Part shown: positions 44,709 to 54,246 of the stretch, in pieces
Layout: the number at the start of each line of letters is the position of its first letter
How positions within the stretch are numbered: the stretch's first letter is position 1
Source of the DNA: Nocardioides sp. dk884
GTDB lineage: Bacteria; Actinomycetota; Actinomycetes; Propionibacteriales; Nocardioidaceae
Length of the DNA stretch: 64,000 nt
Reading direction: 5' to 3'
NCBI RefSeq assembly: GCF_009557055.1
Contig: NZ_CP045649.1
Coordinates: 3,261,501-3,325,500 of the forward strand
Made by a program: the position numbers and the translations under genes
The notes under the pieces: model-generated
Databases searched by the model: none
Seen by the model: only the letters and a program-made list of their open reading frames with translations
Told to the model about the DNA's origin: nothing

Positions 44709-45449
44709 TCAGTACCAGCCGTGCGACTCGCTGTGCGCCCAGGCGCCGCACGGGCTGCCGTAGCGGTCGGCGATGTAGCCCAGGCCCCAGCGGATCTGGG
44801 TGACCGGGTTGGTGGCCCAGTCGGCGCCGGCACTGGACATCTTCGAGCCGGGCAGCGCCTGGGGGATGCCGTAGGCCGACGAGGTCGGGTTGTCGGCGTT
44901 GACCGTCCAGTTGGACTCGCGGGTCCACAGCGAGTCCAGGCAGCCCCACTGGTCGGAGGAGAACCCGGCCTCACCGAGCAGCGCGCGACCGACGGTGCGC
45001 GGGTCCTGGGCCGAGAGGTCCTCGGTGCGGGTCATCGCCTCGCCGGCGGACGGCGACACCACTGCCTCCTTGGCCGGGTCGGCCGCCTGGCGACGATCGG
45101 AGCGCGAGACCTCGGGCGCCCGCGCGGGAGCCTGGGGCTGCTCGACGACCTCGACGCGCTCGGCGTCCGTGGTCGTGCTCGTGCCGGAGTCGTCCGTGCC
45201 GGAGTCGTCCGTGCTGGCGTCCAGCGCCTCGCCGAGCGACGCCGAGGCGAGCCCGATCCCGCCGCCGCTCCCGGCGGCCGAGCTGCCGCTGCTGGAGAGG
45301 ACGCCGCCGACCACTGTCGCGCCGGTCGCGGCGACCGCGAGGGTGGAGTAGAGCAGCGTGGCACGCAGGGCCCGGCGCGGGGCCTCCGTGCTGACCGCTC
45401 GGGTGGGGGCGGCGCGGTGCTTGGGGGCGGACTTGGCAGGCTGAGTCAC
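44709..45449 (-). CDS. Secreted transglycosylase-like protein
   Basis: A 246-residue protein from the GTG at 45449. A basic N-terminus, a membrane/signal helix (about residues 30-52) and a low-complexity Ser/Thr/Asp linker are followed by a C-terminal domain (about 155-246). The domain has CLDSLWTRESNWTVNADNP, AYGIPQALPGSKM and a final CGAWAHSESHGWY, the pattern of actinobacterial lytic-transglycosylase/aggregation-promoting-factor-like proteins. The Glu in RESNW is the likely catalytic residue. It should act on peptidoglycan outside the cell. Confidence 0.85.
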   Translation of the reverse strand: MTQPAKSAPKHRAAPTRAVSTEAPRRALRATLLYSTLAVAATGATVVGGVLSSSGSSAAGSGGGIGLASASLGEALDASTDDSGTDDSGTSTTTDAERVEVVEQPQAPARAPEVSRSDRRQAADPAKEAVVSPSAGEAMTRTEDLSAQDPRTVGRALLGEAGFSSDQWGCLDSLWTRESNWTVNADNPTSSAYGIPQALPGSKMSSAGADWATNPVTQIRWGLGYIADRYGSPCGAWAHSESHGWY

Positions 45450-45663
45450 AGGGGTTTCGGCTCCGGGTAGAGGACGGTGGCCAGCGGCCCACCCTGCTCG
45501 GTCGACCTGCCTCAGGCAAACCGCCGTGCCCACGTGGCGGAAGAAAGTGGCGCGAGGAACAGACCAGTCGCCTCCTTCGTCCCACGAGACTCACCCGTCC
45601 CGCCCCGCGCCGCGATCTGGAAACGTCACACCTGCCACCCTCCTGCGCCGAGTCGGCCCGGGG

Positions 45664-47001
45664 TCAGAGGGTGACGTGCTCGAGCATCTCGGTGACGAGC
45701 GCGGCGATCGGGGAGCGCTCGGAACGGGTGAGGGTGACGTGGGCGAAGAGGGGGTGGCCCTTGAGCTTGTCGATGACCGCGACCACCCCGTCGTGGCGTC
45801 CGACGCGCAGGTTGTCACGCTGGGCGACGTCGTGGGTGAGCACCACCTTGGAGTTGGCGCCGACCCGGGAGAGCACGGTCAGCAGCACGTTGCGCTCCAG
45901 CGACTGCGCCTCGTCGACGATCACGAAGGAGTCGTGCAGCGAGCGGCCGCGGATGTGGGTCAGCGGCAGCACCTCGAGCATCCCCTGCGCGAGCACCTCC
46001 TCGATGACCTCCTTCGAGGTGATCGAGCCGAGGGTGTCGAAGACCGCCTGGCCCCAGGGCGACATCTTCTCGTTCTCCGAGCCCGGCAGGTAGCCGAGCT
46101 CCTGGCCGCCGACCGCGAACAGCGGGCGGAACACCACGACCTTCTGGTGCTGGCGCCGCTCGAGCACCGCCTCGAGCCCGGCGCACAGCGCCATCGCGGA
46201 CTTGCCGGTGCCGGCGCGCCCGCCCAGCGACACGATGCCGACCTCGGGGTCGAGCAGCATCTCCAGCGCGATCCGCTGCTCGGCCGAGCGGCCGTGCACC
46301 CCGAAGGCCTCACGGTCGCCGCGCACCAGGTGCACCGCCTTGTCCGGCCCGACGCGCCCCAGCGCGGTGCCGCGCTCGGAGACCAGCACCAGCCCCTGGT
46401 GGCAGGGCAGGTCGCGGGCCGCGGCGAGCTCGAGGGTGCCGTCGTCGTACAGCTCGTCGAGGTCGGCGGTGTCGATCTCGAGCTCGGCCATGCCGCTGTA
46501 GCCGGTGTCGGACTCGCTGACCGCCTCGAAGCGGTACTCCTCGGCCTCCAGCCCGACGGCGGCGGCCTTGATCCGCAGCGGCAGGTCCTTCGACACCAGC
46601 GTCACCTGGTAGCCCTCGTCGGCGAGGTTGCGGGCGACGGCGAGGATGCGGGTGTCGTTGTCGCCGAGCCGGAAGCCCGACGGCAGCGCCCCGGGGTCGG
46701 TGTGGTTGAGCTCGACGCGCAGGGTGCCGCCGCTCTCGCCCACGGGGATCGGCTGGTCGAGGCGGCGGTGGGTGACCCGCAGCTCGTCGAGCATGCGCAG
46801 GGCGGCGCGGGCGAAGAACCCCAGCTCGGGGTGGTGCCGCTTGCCCTCGAGCTCGGTCACCACGACCACGGGGAGCACCACCTCGTGCTCGGCGAAGCGG
46901 CGGATCGCCCCCGGGTCGGCCAGCAGCACGCTGGTGTCCAGGACGTAGGTGCGAGTGGTGGATTCGTTCGGGCGCTGCGGGTGGTGGGCCTGGGTCGGCA
47001 C
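45664..47001 (-). CDS. PhoH2-type protein: PIN nuclease domain fused to PhoH ATPase
   Basis: A 445-residue protein. The N-terminal PIN domain (about residues 15-145) has [13 protein letters not shown] and the later acidic residues in LGDNDTRIL and SKDLPL. The C-terminal PhoH ATPase has Walker [10 protein letters not shown] near residue 260 and Walker [11 protein letters not shown] near 365. PhoH2 proteins act as RNA helicase/nucleases in mycobacteria. The usual small antitoxin-like gene (phoAT) is not seen upstream. Transcribed alone from a GTG start. Confidence 0.9.
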   Translation of the reverse strand: MPTQAHHPQRPNESTTRTYVLDTSVLLADPGAIRRFAEHEVVLPVVVVTELEGKRHHPELGFFARAALRMLDELRVTHRRLDQPIPVGESGGTLRVELNHTDPGALPSGFRLGDNDTRILAVARNLADEGYQVTLVSKDLPLRIKAAAVGLEAEEYRFEAVSESDTGYSGMAELEIDTADLDELYDDGTLELAAARDLPCHQGLVLVSERGTALGRVGPDKAVHLVRGDREAFGVHGRSAEQRIALEMLLDPEVGIVSLGGRAGTGKSAMALCAGLEAVLERRQHQKVVVFRPLFAVGGQELGYLPGSENEKMSPWGQAVFDTLGSITSKEVIEEVLAQGMLEVLPLTHIRGRSLHDSFVIVDEAQSLERNVLLTVLSRVGANSKVVLTHDVAQRDNLRVGRHDGVVAVIDKLKGHPLFAHVTLTRSERSPIAALVTEMLEHVTL

Positions 47002-47215
47002 GGTTCCCCCTCACGGGCCGGCACGGCGCACTCGGCGTCCCGGGTCCCTAGCTCACGCGGATGGACCGGGAGCCCCGAAGACAGGAGTGCCCGCCTCCGT
47101 CGGCACGGCGGGCCAGCCGCCGTGCGATGCAGTCGTGACTGGTCACGATCGGGCCTCCTGGTACGGCGGGCTTCCCCACCCGCCGATGCCTCGAAAAGTA
47201 CGCCGCGGGGCCCCG

Positions 47216-47240
47216 CCGGTGCAGCGACACGCCGCACCGG
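47216..47240 (-). terminator. Hairpin after the cis-prenyltransferase gene
   Basis: CCGGTGC (47216-47222) and GCACCGG (47234-47240) pair over 7 bp, 12 bases after the stop of the minus-strand gene at 47253. Confidence 0.45.
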
Positions 47241-47252
47241 AAAGGTGAAGCC

Positions 47253-48026
47253 TCAGGAACCGAAGCGGCGCTCGCGCTGGGCGTAGGCGCGGATCGCGCG
47301 CAGGAAGTCGACCCGACGGAAGTCGGGCCAGTAGGCCTCGCAGAAGTAGAACTCCGACCGCGCGCTCTGCCACAGCAAGAAGCCGCTCATCCGCTGCTCC
47401 CCGGACGTGCGGATCACCAGGTCGGGGTCGGGCTGGCCCTTGGTGTAGAGGTGCGCGGAGATGTCCTCGACGCTCAGGCTCTGGGCCAGCTCCTCCATGT
47501 CGGTGCCGCGCTCGGCGTGCTCGAGCAGCAGCGAGCGGACCGCGTCGGCGATCTCGCGGCGCCCGCCGTACCCCACCGCGATGTTCACCAGCAGCCCGTC
47601 GACGTCGCGCGTCGCGTCCTCGGCGGCCTTGAGCCGCGCGGCGGTCCCGGCGGGCAGCAGGTCGAGCGCGCCGACCGGGTGCACCCGCCAGCGACGCTTG
47701 GCCGCGAGGGAGTCCACGACGCCCTCGATGATCCCCAGGAGCGGGCGCAGCTCGTCCTCGGGACGGTTCAGGTTGTCGGTCGAGAGCAGCCACAAGGTGA
47801 CCACCTCGATGCCGACCTCGTCGCACCAGCCGAGGAACGGCTCGATGTTGGCGGCCCCGGCGCGGTGCCCGTGAGCGGAGTCGTGGCCGAGGGAGCGGGC
47901 CCACCGGCGGTTGCCGTCGAGCATCACGCCGACGTGCTTGGGCAGGTTGTCCGGCATGCGCCGCAGCAGCCGGGCCTCGTAGGCCGGGTAGAGCACCCGG
48001 CGCAGCCCCCGTTTCCAGTCAGCCAC
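47253..48026 (-). CDS. Isoprenyl (cis-prenyl) transferase, UppS family
   Basis: A 257-residue cis-prenyltransferase from the GTG at 48026. VGVMLDGNRRWA has the catalytic Asp37. HGHRAGAANIEPFLGWC and LWLLSTDNLNRP follow. The C-terminal part has DLVIRTSGEQRMSGFLLWQ and the EFYFCEAYWPDF segment. In mycobacteria such enzymes make Z,E-farnesyl or decaprenyl diphosphate for cell-wall lipid carriers. Which product is formed cannot be told. It is divergent from the trhA gene. Confidence 0.92.
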   Translation of the reverse strand: MADWKRGLRRVLYPAYEARLLRRMPDNLPKHVGVMLDGNRRWARSLGHDSAHGHRAGAANIEPFLGWCDEVGIEVVTLWLLSTDNLNRPEDELRPLLGIIEGVVDSLAAKRRWRVHPVGALDLLPAGTAARLKAAEDATRDVDGLLVNIAVGYGGRREIADAVRSLLLEHAERGTDMEELAQSLSVEDISAHLYTKGQPDPDLVIRTSGEQRMSGFLLWQSARSEFYFCEAYWPDFRRVDFLRAIRAYAQRERRFGS

Positions 48027-48145
48027 GTCGCACAGCGTAGTGCTCAGCGCCGTTCGGCAACACGATGCACGGCTCACACCCGGAGATGAGGTGACGTTCG
48101 CCGCCTTGTCGTCGAATCGGAGCCCCAGATGGGTACCGTCGACCC

Positions 48146-48886
48146 ATGAGCAGGTCTATGCAGCACGCGCGCGATGAGATGAGGCACGGCCTGGAGTCGA
48201 TCCACGACTCGATCTCCGACACCATCGCCGAGGTCAAGCCCAAGCTGCGCGGCTGGCTGCACCTCTCCACGGCGCCGCTGACCCTCGTCGCGGGCATCGT
48301 GCTGGTCGCGCTCTCCCCCGACACCACCACCAAGATCGGGTCGGCGGTCTTCACCGGCACCGCACTCCTGCTCTTCACCGTCTCGGCGATCTACCACACC
48401 GGCACCTGGTCCCCACGGACCTGGGCGTTCCTGCGCCGCTTCGACCACTCCAACATCTTCTTGCTCATCGCCGGGTCCTACACGCCGTTCGCCCTGCTGC
48501 TGCTGGACGGCACCCAGCGCACCGCGCTGCTCGTGACGGTGTGGACCGGCGCCGTGCTCGGTGTGCTGTTCCGCATCTTCTGGACCGACGCCCCGCGCTG
48601 GCTCTACGTCCCGATCTACATCGCGCTGGGCTGGGCCGCGATCTTCTTCATCCCCGGGTTCCTCAGCGGCGCCACCGCGCTGGGCGTGGGCGTCGGCATC
48701 GCGATCTTCACCCTGATCGTGGTCGGCGGTGCCCTCTACACCTTCGGCGGCATCGTCTACGCCCTCAAGCGCCCGAACCCCTCGCCGCAGTGGTTCGGCT
48801 TCCACGAGGTCTTCCACAGCTTCACGGTGCTGGCGTTCGCCGCCCACTACATCAGCGTCTCGCTGGCCACCTACGCCCTGCGCTGA
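48146..48886 (+). CDS. trhA: TrhA/hemolysin III (PAQR family) membrane protein
   Basis: A 246-residue membrane protein with about seven helices after a 35-residue polar tail. The PAQR zinc-site residues are visible: His in SAIYHTGTW, the Asp in RRFDHSNIFLLIAGSYTPF and His residues near HEVFHSFTVLAFAAHY. Bacterial members affect membrane energetics or fluidity; the haemolysin name is historical. Divergent from the prenyltransferase, convergent with the MFS gene. Confidence 0.9.
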   Translation: MSRSMQHARDEMRHGLESIHDSISDTIAEVKPKLRGWLHLSTAPLTLVAGIVLVALSPDTTTKIGSAVFTGTALLLFTVSAIYHTGTWSPRTWAFLRRFDHSNIFLLIAGSYTPFALLLLDGTQRTALLVTVWTGAVLGVLFRIFWTDAPRWLYVPIYIALGWAAIFFIPGFLSGATALGVGVGIAIFTLIVVGGALYTFGGIVYALKRPNPSPQWFGFHEVFHSFTVLAFAAHYISVSLATYALR

Positions 48887-48913
48887 TCGCCTGCTGATCC
48901 CGGGAGCGTCGGC

Positions 48914-50173
48914 TCAGGCGACGAGCAGGACCTCCGGCTCACCGCGTCGTACGGCGGCCCGAGCGGCCACCGCCGCGACGCCCGTCCCCGCGACGGCGAA
49001 CATCGTCGCGAGACCGATCCAGCCCAGCCACCCGTGCTCGATCGCGGTCGCGGTGATCACCAGGGGCGCGAGCATCCCGGCGATCGAGTAGCCCATCTGG
49101 CTCACCCCCTGGTAGGCCCCGGCGCTCAGCGGGTCGGCGAGCTCGAAGGCCAGCCCCCAGGCGCCGGCCTCGGCGAGGATCTCCGCCGCCGTGCTGACGG
49201 TCTCGGCGAGCAGGAGCAGCACCACCGCCGCGACCACCCCGACCGACCCGGCCGCCGCCAGCAGCAGGCAGGCCAGCGCGAGCAGCAGGCCCCCGCGTCG
49301 TACCGCCCGGCCGGCGGCGCGGATCTCGTGGGTGCCGCGCGAGGCCCGCACCTGCAGGGCGGCCACCAGCACGGTGTTGAGCAGCAGCACCACCGAGACC
49401 ATCACCGCCGGGGCCTCGGTGTGGTGGGCGATCCACAGCGGCACGCCGACGTTCTGCAGGCCGAACTGCATCGCGACCACCGAGTTCAGCGCGGTCGAGG
49501 CGAGGTAGGTCCGGTCGCGCAGCGGGGAGCGTCCACGCGGCGCGGTGAGGTCGGCCCCCCGCCCGCGGGTGGGCCGCAGCGCCTCCGCGAGCCCGGGCAC
49601 CCGGGCGCGCAGCCCGCCCAGCGGCACCACCGCGAGCAGCGAGAGCAGCCCGACCGCCACCATCGTGGTGCGGTACGCCGTGGCGGTGCCGAGCAGCAGC
49701 GCGACCGCGGCCGCGGCGGTGCCGAGCGCGATGAAGACGTTGGTGACCACCCGCAGCCGGGCCCGCACCTCGATCCGGTCCGGCCCGGTGAACCAGCGCG
49801 CCAGCAGGGTCTGCTTCGCCGTGCCCTGCATGCTGCGCGCCCCGACGGCCACGCACGCGATCAGGACGAAGCTGAGCGCGTCGTCGGCCAGCACGTAGGC
49901 CAGCAGCGCGACGCCCTGCACCACCGTCGCGGCCTGCTGGAGCCGGTCCGCGCCGAGCCGGTCGGCCAGCCGGCCGCCGAGGAACGAGCCGAGGACCCCG
50001 ACCGCCCCGGCGATCGTCAGGCCGGTGCCCACCGTGGTGGCCTCGAGGCCGATGACGAAGGTGAAGTAGAGCGCGCTGACGCTGTAGAAGAGCCCCATCG
50101 ACAGCGAGCCCGCCATGGTCGCGATCGAGAGGGCACGGGCGACGGGGTCGCCGGGGAGGAGGGTCCGGAGCAC
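48914..50173 (-). CDS. MFS transporter
   Basis: A 419-residue transporter with 12 predicted helices. The helix 2-3 loop has GGRLADRLGADRL, the MFS motif A pattern. It begins at GTG. Substrate unknown; efflux of a drug or metabolite is likely given the divergent ArsR-type regulator 56 bp away, which probably controls it. Confidence 0.88.
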   Translation of the reverse strand: MLRTLLPGDPVARALSIATMAGSLSMGLFYSVSALYFTFVIGLEATTVGTGLTIAGAVGVLGSFLGGRLADRLGADRLQQAATVVQGVALLAYVLADDALSFVLIACVAVGARSMQGTAKQTLLARWFTGPDRIEVRARLRVVTNVFIALGTAAAAVALLLGTATAYRTTMVAVGLLSLLAVVPLGGLRARVPGLAEALRPTRGRGADLTAPRGRSPLRDRTYLASTALNSVVAMQFGLQNVGVPLWIAHHTEAPAVMVSVVLLLNTVLVAALQVRASRGTHEIRAAGRAVRRGGLLLALACLLLAAAGSVGVVAAVVLLLLAETVSTAAEILAEAGAWGLAFELADPLSAGAYQGVSQMGYSIAGMLAPLVITATAIEHGWLGWIGLATMFAVAGTGVAAVAARAAVRRGEPEVLLVA

Positions 50174-50229
50174 GCGGCAGTTCTCCCACGACGCCGGGCC
50201 GCGCCACCAACGATGTAGCGTCCTGCTTC

Positions 50230-51189
50230 ATGATCGAGTACGAGCTCGCGGGTCTCGACCTCGGCGAGGTCCGGTTCGCGATCTCACCGCTCAACGAGCT
50301 GGCGCTGTCGGTGCGGGTCTTCCGCGACCCCGGCCGCTACCCCCATCACCTGCCCTGGCTGCGCCGCACCGAGGCCGCGCGCGCCGGGCTGGACACCGAG
50401 GTGCTCGCCGCGCTCACCAACGACCGGCTGTGGACCCCCGACTTCCTGCACCCGCGCCCGACCAGCCCGCTGACCCGGATCGGCGAGGAGCTGGCCTCCC
50501 TGGCCGGCCTGCCGGCGGTGGTGGTGCGCGCGAAGCTGGCCGAGGTCCACGGCGAGGACCTGCCGCCGGCGCTGCGGGGTCGCACCGACCGGGTGCTGGC
50601 CCGGGTGGTGCGCGCGCTCACGGAGTACTGGGAGGCCTGCTTCGAGCCGTGGTGGCCGCGGATGCGCACGGTCTTGGAGGCCGACGTGACCTATCGCGGT
50701 CGGGTGATCGCCCAGCGCGGCCTCGCCGCGATGTTCGCCGACCTCAGCGCCCGGGTGCGCATGGTCGACAACGTGGTGCAGGTGAGCACGAGCTCGCGGG
50801 GCGGCTACCGGCGTACGACGACCGGTGCGGGGCTGACCCTGGTGCCGTCGCTGTTCTCGCGCGGCGGGTCGACCCCCATCACCCCCGAGCAGGCCCCGCA
50901 GATCATGTACGCCGCGCGCGGCGTCGGCACCCTGTGGGAGGCCGAGGACGTCGCCGGGCCGGACGCGGTGGCCGCGCTGCTCGGCGCCGCCCGCGCCCGG
51001 CTGCTGGCGATGCTCGACTCCCCCGCCTCCTCCACCGAGCTCGGGGTGCGTCTCGGGGTGACGACGACAGCGGTCAACCAGCACCTGCGGGCGCTGCACG
51101 CCGGGGGCCTGTTGACCTCGGCACGCCACGGCCGCTCGGTGCTCTACCTGCGCTCCGAGCTGGGTGACCGGCTGCTCGCCGGCGCCTGA
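50230..51189 (+). CDS. ArsR-type winged-helix regulator with long N-terminal domain (DUF5937-like)
   Basis: A 319-residue protein. The N-terminal ~240 residues form an effector-type domain (FAISPLNELALSVRVFRDPGR near the start), and the C-terminal winged helix (about 255-315) has SSTELGVRLGVTTTAVNQHL, then ALHAGGLLTSARHGRSVLYL. No cysteine metal site is visible. This is a common actinobacterial form paired with divergent MFS exporters, as here; it is presumed to repress the exporter. Confidence 0.86.
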   Translation: MIEYELAGLDLGEVRFAISPLNELALSVRVFRDPGRYPHHLPWLRRTEAARAGLDTEVLAALTNDRLWTPDFLHPRPTSPLTRIGEELASLAGLPAVVVRAKLAEVHGEDLPPALRGRTDRVLARVVRALTEYWEACFEPWWPRMRTVLEADVTYRGRVIAQRGLAAMFADLSARVRMVDNVVQVSTSSRGGYRRTTTGAGLTLVPSLFSRGGSTPITPEQAPQIMYAARGVGTLWEAEDVAGPDAVAALLGAARARLLAMLDSPASSTELGVRLGVTTTAVNQHLRALHAGGLLTSARHGRSVLYLRSELGDRLLAGA

Positions 51190-51202
51190 GCGGCGGCCCT
51201 GC

Positions 51203-51742
51203 TCAGAGCACCAGGACCCGCCCGGCGATCACCAGGTGCACCTCGTCGCAGGCGGCGGCGACGCGTTGGTTGACGGTGCCGAGCAGGTCGCGGAAGACCC
51301 GCCCGGAGCGGTGCGCGGGGACCACGCCGAGACCGACCTCGTTGGTGACCAGCACGACCGGCCCGCTCGTGGCGCGCAGGGCGTCCACGGCCGGGGCGAG
51401 CGCGGCGAGCACGTGGTCGTGCACCTCGTCCACCGGCGCCTCCCAGAGCCCGGCCGCGTCCACGCAGGCCGTCAGCCAGGTCCCGAGGCAGTCGATGAGC
51501 AGCGGGCCGCTCGCCCCGGCGAGCACCGCGGCGAGGTCGGCGGTCTCGAGGGTGCGCCAGCCGGCGGGACGCCGGGCGCGGTGCGCCGCGACCCGGGCCG
51601 CCCAGTCGGGGTCAGCGGCCGGGTCCGGCACCTGTCCCGGCGCCACGTAGGTGACGGCGGGGTGGGCCTCCAGCAGCCGCTCCGCGTGGGTGGACTTGCC
51701 CGAGCGGACACCACCGGTGACCAGGATCCTCGACGCGCTCAC
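51203..51742 (-). CDS. cobU: Adenosylcobinamide kinase / guanylyltransferase
   Basis: A 179-residue enzyme. The P-loop GGVRSGKS is at residues 10-17, followed by VTYVAPGQ, RAHRARRPAGWRTLE (with the guanylylated His) and VTNEVGLGVVP. It phosphorylates adenosylcobinamide and adds GMP in the last steps of vitamin B12 synthesis or salvage. No other cob gene or cobalamin riboswitch is seen nearby, so it seems to stand alone. Confidence 0.92.
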   Translation of the reverse strand: MSASRILVTGGVRSGKSTHAERLLEAHPAVTYVAPGQVPDPAADPDWAARVAAHRARRPAGWRTLETADLAAVLAGASGPLLIDCLGTWLTACVDAAGLWEAPVDEVHDHVLAALAPAVDALRATSGPVVLVTNEVGLGVVPAHRSGRVFRDLLGTVNQRVAAACDEVHLVIAGRVLVL

Positions 51743-51813
51743 GGCCCCAGCCTCACACGGGGGCGCCGTACGCCGCCCGGGAGGTCACTCACCCGGCCCC
51801 GTACCGTGGACCC

Positions 51814-52200
51814 ATGGCCACCATCGAGCTGACCGGCGAGAACTTCGTGTCCCACGTGGAGGGTGACGACATCCTCTTCGTCGACTTCTGGGCGAGCTGG
51901 TGCGGGCCGTGCCGGCAGTTCGCCCCGACCTACGAGGCGGCCTCCGAGGCCAACCCCGACATCACCTTCGGCTCGGTGAACACCGAGACCGAGCAGGAGC
52001 TGGCCGCGATGGCGCAGATCCAGTCGATCCCCACGCTCATGGCCTTCCGCGAGGGCGTGCTGGTCTTCGCCCAGCCGGGCGCGCTGCCGGCCCCGGCGCT
52101 GGACCAGGTGATCGACGCGGTGCGCGGCCTCGACATGGAGGACGTGCACCGCCAGGTCGCCCAACAGCAGGCGGAGCAGCAGGCCCAGCCGCCGGCCTGA
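51814..52200 (+). CDS. trxA: Thioredoxin-family protein
   Basis: A 128-residue thioredoxin fold. The redox motif WCGPC has Cys30 and Cys33. The cis-Pro is in SIPTLMAF. The C-terminus is longer than in typical TrxA and Gln-rich (HRQVAQQQAEQQAQPPA). No partner reductase is adjacent. The start is the ATG close to the divergent cobU promoter region. Confidence 0.88.
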   Translation: MATIELTGENFVSHVEGDDILFVDFWASWCGPCRQFAPTYEAASEANPDITFGSVNTETEQELAAMAQIQSIPTLMAFREGVLVFAQPGALPAPALDQVIDAVRGLDMEDVHRQVAQQQAEQQAQPPA

Positions 52201-52224
52201 GCCGGCACGGACCTCCCCCGGGGC

Positions 52225-52542
52225 TCAGCCCTGCGGGCGCTGCGGGTCGTCCGAGGGGTCCTCGGGCGCCGCGGCGGTGTCGGTCGTCTCCTCGGCACCG
52301 GGGATCCGGCTGTCCGGACGCGGCTCGCGGTACGGACCGAAGGCGCCCTTCTTGCGGTTCGCCTCGGTGCGTCGCAGCTGGCGGGTCAGCGCCCAGCCCA
52401 GCAGGCCGACCGCGACACAGAGCGCCAGGAAGACGCCGAAGCCGACCCAGCCCGCCTTGACGTCCTCGGGCTCGGGGGTCTCGTCGAGTCGTTCCATCAG
52501 GACCGGCAGGACCTCGGCGACGAGGACGTTGTAGAGCTCCAT
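52225..52542 (-). CDS. Small single-helix membrane protein
   Basis: A 105-residue protein with one membrane helix (about residues 31-52, GWVGFGVFLALCVAVGLLGWAL), a basic stretch after it and an acidic Pro-rich tail. Members of this type occur just downstream of mca in actinobacteria. Function unknown. Twelve bases from mca on the same strand, so in the same transcript. Confidence 0.72.
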   Translation of the reverse strand: MELYNVLVAEVLPVLMERLDETPEPEDVKAGWVGFGVFLALCVAVGLLGWALTRQLRRTEANRKKGAFGPYREPRPDSRIPGAEETTDTAAAPEDPSDDPQRPQG

Positions 52543-52554
52543 GTCCCCAGTGTC

Positions 52555-53448
52555 TCAGGAGGGGGCGAGGATGCCCGCGAACAGGTCGTCCTCCGGAACC
52601 TGCGAGGGGACGTGGCTCACCACGAGCTCGTAGTCCTCCGTCGGCCAGACCTCCTGCTGCAGCTCGCGCGGGATCGCGAACCAGAAGCTGTCGGGGTCGA
52701 TCTGGGTGGCGTGCGCGAGCAGCGCCTGGTCGCGCACCCCGAAGTAGTCCCCGCACGGGACCCGGGTGGTGACCCGCTCGTCCCACTCCGGCTCGCGGGT
52801 CCAGCTGGCCAGCCGCTCGGTGTACGGCGACTCCAGGCCGTGGGCGAGCATCGCCTCGTGCAGGGCGTTGGTCTTCGCCCAGCTCCAGCCGTGGTGGTAG
52901 TAGAGCTTCAGCGGCTGCCACGGCTCGCCGGCGTCGGGGTAGCGCTCCGGGTCGCCCGCGGCCTCGAAGGCGTGCACGCTCACCTGGTGGCACATGACGT
53001 GGTCGGGGTGCGGGTAGCCGCCCCGCTCGTCGTACGTCGTCATCACGTGCGGGCGGAACTCGCGGATCAGCCGCACCAGCGGCTCGGCCGCCTCCTCGAC
53101 GGGCACCCGCGCGAAGCAGCCCTCGGGCAGCGGCGGCTTGGGGTCGCCCTCGGGCCACCCGGAGTCCACGAAGCCCAGCCAGTCCTGGCGTACGCCGAGG
53201 ATGTCGCGGGCGCGCTCCATCTCCTGGCGCCGGATCTCGGTGATGTTCGCGGCGATGTCGGGGCGGTCCATCTTGGGGTTGAGGATCGACCCGCGCTCGC
53301 CGCCGGTGCAGGTCACGACGTGCACGTCGACGCCCTCGGCGACGTACTTCGCGGTCGACGCCGCACCCTTGCTCGACTCGTCGTCGGGGTGGGCGTGGAC
53401 GTGCATGAGCCGGTAGCCGGCGCGCGGCGACGTGGAGACCTCTGACAT
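52555..53448 (-). CDS. mca: Mycothiol S-conjugate amidase
   Basis: A 297-residue zinc amidase of the LmbE/MshB family. The AHPDDE motif is at residues 19-24, and a second metal ligand is in HPDHVMCHQ. It splits mycothiol conjugates into glucosaminyl-inositol and a mercapturic acid that is exported, a detoxification step limited to actinobacteria. Length and motif set fit Mca better than MshB. Divergent from the DUF4307 gene. Confidence 0.92.
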   Translation of the reverse strand: MSEVSTSPRAGYRLMHVHAHPDDESSKGAASTAKYVAEGVDVHVVTCTGGERGSILNPKMDRPDIAANITEIRRQEMERARDILGVRQDWLGFVDSGWPEGDPKPPLPEGCFARVPVEEAAEPLVRLIREFRPHVMTTYDERGGYPHPDHVMCHQVSVHAFEAAGDPERYPDAGEPWQPLKLYYHHGWSWAKTNALHEAMLAHGLESPYTERLASWTREPEWDERVTTRVPCGDYFGVRDQALLAHATQIDPDSFWFAIPRELQQEVWPTEDYELVVSHVPSQVPEDDLFAGILAPS

Positions 53449-53493
53449 GCCCGCGAGTTTAGGCCGCGCGGTCCCAAGTGGGATCATGGCGGG

Positions 53494-53967
53494 GTGAGCA
53501 CCCGGCCTGCCTCGTCCGACCGCCCGTCCGGCTCCCCCGCCGGCGCCCCGTCGAGCCTCGCCGAGCCCGAGGCCACCGACCTCGCCCAGCGCTACGGCTC
53601 CACCGCGCCCTGGAGGCGCTGGACCCTGCGCGCCCTGGTCGCCGTGGTGGTGCTCGGCAGCGCCACGTGGGTGCTGTGGGCGATGAACGGTCATGCCCGC
53701 CCGGCGGTCGACTCCGAGCTGGTCTCCTTCACCGTCGTCGACGAGCACACCACGAGCGTGCGCGTCGAGCTGCGGGTGGACGACGACGCCGAGGACGTGC
53801 AGTGCCTGCTGCGCGCGTTCGCCGCCGACCACATGACGGTGGGTGAGCGCTCCTTCACCGCCGAGCCCGGCGACACCACGCTCGTCGTCGACATCCGCAC
53901 CGAGCGGCGCGCCACGGCCGTCGAGTTCCCCGGCTGCACCGCCGAGGGCCAGGTCCGCCCGGGCTGA
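53494..53967 (+). CDS. DUF4307 membrane protein
   Basis: A 157-residue protein: a Pro/Ser-rich cytoplasmic tail, a membrane helix (about residues 47-68) and a beta-rich outer domain ([19 protein letters not shown], and a single Cys pair in VQCLLRAF and FPGCTAE). It matches the DUF4307 family normally found next to mca. Function unknown. Starts at GTG. Confidence 0.82.
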   Translation: MSTRPASSDRPSGSPAGAPSSLAEPEATDLAQRYGSTAPWRRWTLRALVAVVVLGSATWVLWAMNGHARPAVDSELVSFTVVDEHTTSVRVELRVDDDAEDVQCLLRAFAADHMTVGERSFTAEPGDTTLVVDIRTERRATAVEFPGCTAEGQVRPG

Positions 53968-54246
53968 GCCCCGGTCCCGGTGAGCGGATAGCGGTCCCGA
54001 GCGCCTGCCGGCACCCTCCTCGCGCCGTCACCTGCGGTTTTCCGTGCCGGCCTGTCGTGCGACGACCTGCTTTCGTCAGTGGTCCTTGTTAGGCTGGAAT
54101 TTCTGACCGACCCGCTGGGCCGTCCAGGAAGGAAGAGGCCCGCGCGACTCGGCGTACGGCCTCACCCACTGGCTGCCCGAGCGAGACGGTCCCGATCCCC
54201 CCGCAAGAGGCGCGGACGACCGCACCCCGAGCAAGCAGGAGTACCC
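53968..54246 (+). promoter_or_regulatory. Upstream region of greA
   Basis: A 279-bp gap with no gene. A TTAGGCT box near 54090 looks like a -10 element (TANNNT form), preceded by a less certain -35 region. The ~150-nt leader that would follow has several short inverted repeats but no known riboswitch pattern. The ribosome site AGCAGGAG (54232-54240) precedes the greA ATG. Confidence 0.35.

Noticed and set aside
45450..45663. c-di-AMP riboswitch upstream of the secreted transglycosylase-like gene
   Set aside because: The conserved segments of the ydaO type are not recognisable by eye.
51190..51813. Cobalamin riboswitch near cobU
   Set aside because: The flanking gaps are too short and no B12-box-like sequence is seen.
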